Assembly (NCBI GenBank): GCA_964057225.1
Contig: OZ059897.1
Span: 4,278,001-4,342,000, forward strand
Direction of reading: 5' to 3'
DNA length: 64,000 nucleotides
Source: Auanema rhodensis
Taxonomy: Eukaryota > Nematoda > Chromadorea > Rhabditida > Rhabditidae
Shown: positions 63,530 through 64,000 of the stretch, in pieces
Numbering within the stretch: position 1 is the stretch's first letter
Layout of the letters: each line of letters begins with the position of its first letter
Notes under the pieces: generated by a model
Told to the model about the DNA's origin: nothing
The model's input: the letters and a program-made list of their open reading frames with translations, nothing else
The model's database searches: none
Program-made: the position numbers and the translations under genes

Positions 63530-64000
63530 CTTATATCCTCGATTTTCACCCTGAAGAATTAATTTTTTCGTTGAATAACATTGTCCATCGTCTTTGCCTT
63601 GAAAAAAGAAATCTAAAAACTCCTACTTTTTGTGAAATTATTTAGAAATTTTTCGGGAAAATTTTTGTCACAATGTTTTTGGAAGCAATGTTGAGTGTAC
63701 ATGGGAACTCAACATACACTAATGCATTATTTTTCAAACGATCATAACTAATTTTTGTATAGAGCGTTTCTCAATGTAGTATAGTGCATTCGATGCGGAT
63801 TTTTAAGCTGCGTCGATCTGTGTTATCAGATTTGAGTTAGCTTGAAAATGCACCGAGATATCAACTGATATATGTTCACACTTATATCCTCGATTTTCAC
63901 CCTGAAGAATTAATTTTTTCGTTGAATAACATTGTCCATCGTCTTTGCCTTGAAAAAAGAAATCTAAAAACTCCTACTTTTTGTGAAATTATTTAGAAAT
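63530..64000 (+). repeat. Last full monomer and truncated B monomer at the window edge
   Basis: 63530-63880 is a B monomer with T114 and tail a (G315). 63881-64000 is the first 120 bp of another B monomer, cut by the window. The array evidently continues. Confidence 0.9.

Larger units (their letters stand above)
1..64000 (+). repeat. 351-bp satellite DNA array, about 182.3 head-to-tail monomers
   Basis: Every part of the window can be phased to a 351-bp unit beginning CTTATATCCTCGATTTTCAC. Monomer k starts at 1+351(k-1) up to 28081; after that the phase shifts by one base at each of two 350-bp monomers, and it holds to the end (last full monomer 63530-63880). No inversion, insertion or foreign sequence interrupts it, so no stretch holds a conventional gene. 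Monomers differ mainly at about 30 recurrent positions, and much of the 115-227 interval is nearly invariant. The array is AT-rich (32.5% GC in monomer 1) with CpG present at or above expectation. Known biology: arrays of this kind form centromeric or pericentromeric heterochromatin and evolve by unequal exchange and gene conversion. That this one is centromeric is inference. I do not recognise the family. Confidence 0.98.

Noticed and set aside
1-64000. CRISPR array or prokaryotic repeat region
   Set aside because: Units are 351 bp and contiguous, with no short direct repeat alternating with unique spacers and no cas genes.
1-64000. Primate alpha satellite or another named family
   Set aside because: The monomer is 351 bp, not a multiple of 171, and lacks a complete CENP-B box. 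I considered beetle satellites of roughly 360 bp (such as the Tribolium castaneum major satellite) but cannot confirm any sequence match from memory.
1-64000. Transposon or LTR origin of the array
   Set aside because: No terminal repeats, target-site duplications or fragments of transposase or reverse transcriptase frames are visible, and each unit joins the next seamlessly.

Overview
The whole 64 kb window is one uninterrupted head-to-tail satellite DNA array. The monomer is 351 bp. Phasing from base 1 gives 182 complete monomers (1-63880) plus 120 bp of a 183rd. All lie in the same orientation. I see no transposon, rRNA, tRNA, unique sequence or convincing protein gene. Both window edges lie inside the array, so no boundary is visible. 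Monomer length is almost invariant: only two monomers (28081 and 30537) are 350 bp, and both share one deleted base. By hand count, monomer 1 has 114 G+C of 351 (32.5%) and 12 CpG, against about 9 expected, so CpG is not depleted.

The array type (long, homogeneous, higher-order repeats, dinucleosome-sized unit) suggests pericentromeric or centromeric heterochromatin of a eukaryote. The undepleted CpG argues against a heavily CpG-methylated vertebrate genome. An invertebrate, for example an insect, is plausible, but I do not recognise the family and cannot name the organism.

Two main haplotypes differ mostly at monomer positions 30-114. In A, positions 30-32 read ATG, 47 is A and 63/66/68 are A/C/T. 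In B, 30/32 are T/A, 47 is T and 63/66/68 are C/T/C. Subtypes: A1 and A2 differ at 79 (A or G); A-prime has GTTAAC at 41-46; B1 has 74A/84C; B2 has 74G/84T. Two 3' tails combine with these. Tail g has C306, C308, T329, A330, usually G344. Tail a has A306, T308, A329, T330, usually T344. Many monomers are mosaics.

Layout: (1) 1-9126, a 10-monomer pattern seen twice, with a 3159-bp stretch copied again 11.6 kb downstream. (2) 9127-30886, overlapping 5-, 6-, 7- and 8-monomer higher-order repeats, including a roughly 5 kb block repeated at 13.3 kb distance. (3) 30887-39661, a clean 7/8/8-monomer repeat. (4) 39662-53350, a less ordered, B-dominated domain carrying A-prime monomers and short 2-, 3- and 5-monomer repeats. 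(5) 53351-60370, five tandem copies of a 4-monomer (1404 bp) repeat. (6) 60371-64000, transition monomers and two copies of a 3-monomer repeat.

The main structural signal inside each monomer is a 51-bp dyad (positions 270-320), whose outer arm is a perfect 11-bp inverted repeat in the commonest form. There is also a 12-bp match to the left part of the CENP-B box, and runs of A/T tracts in the left half. A 62-codon open frame recurs in 48 monomers but looks like a by-product of the A haplotype, not a gene.
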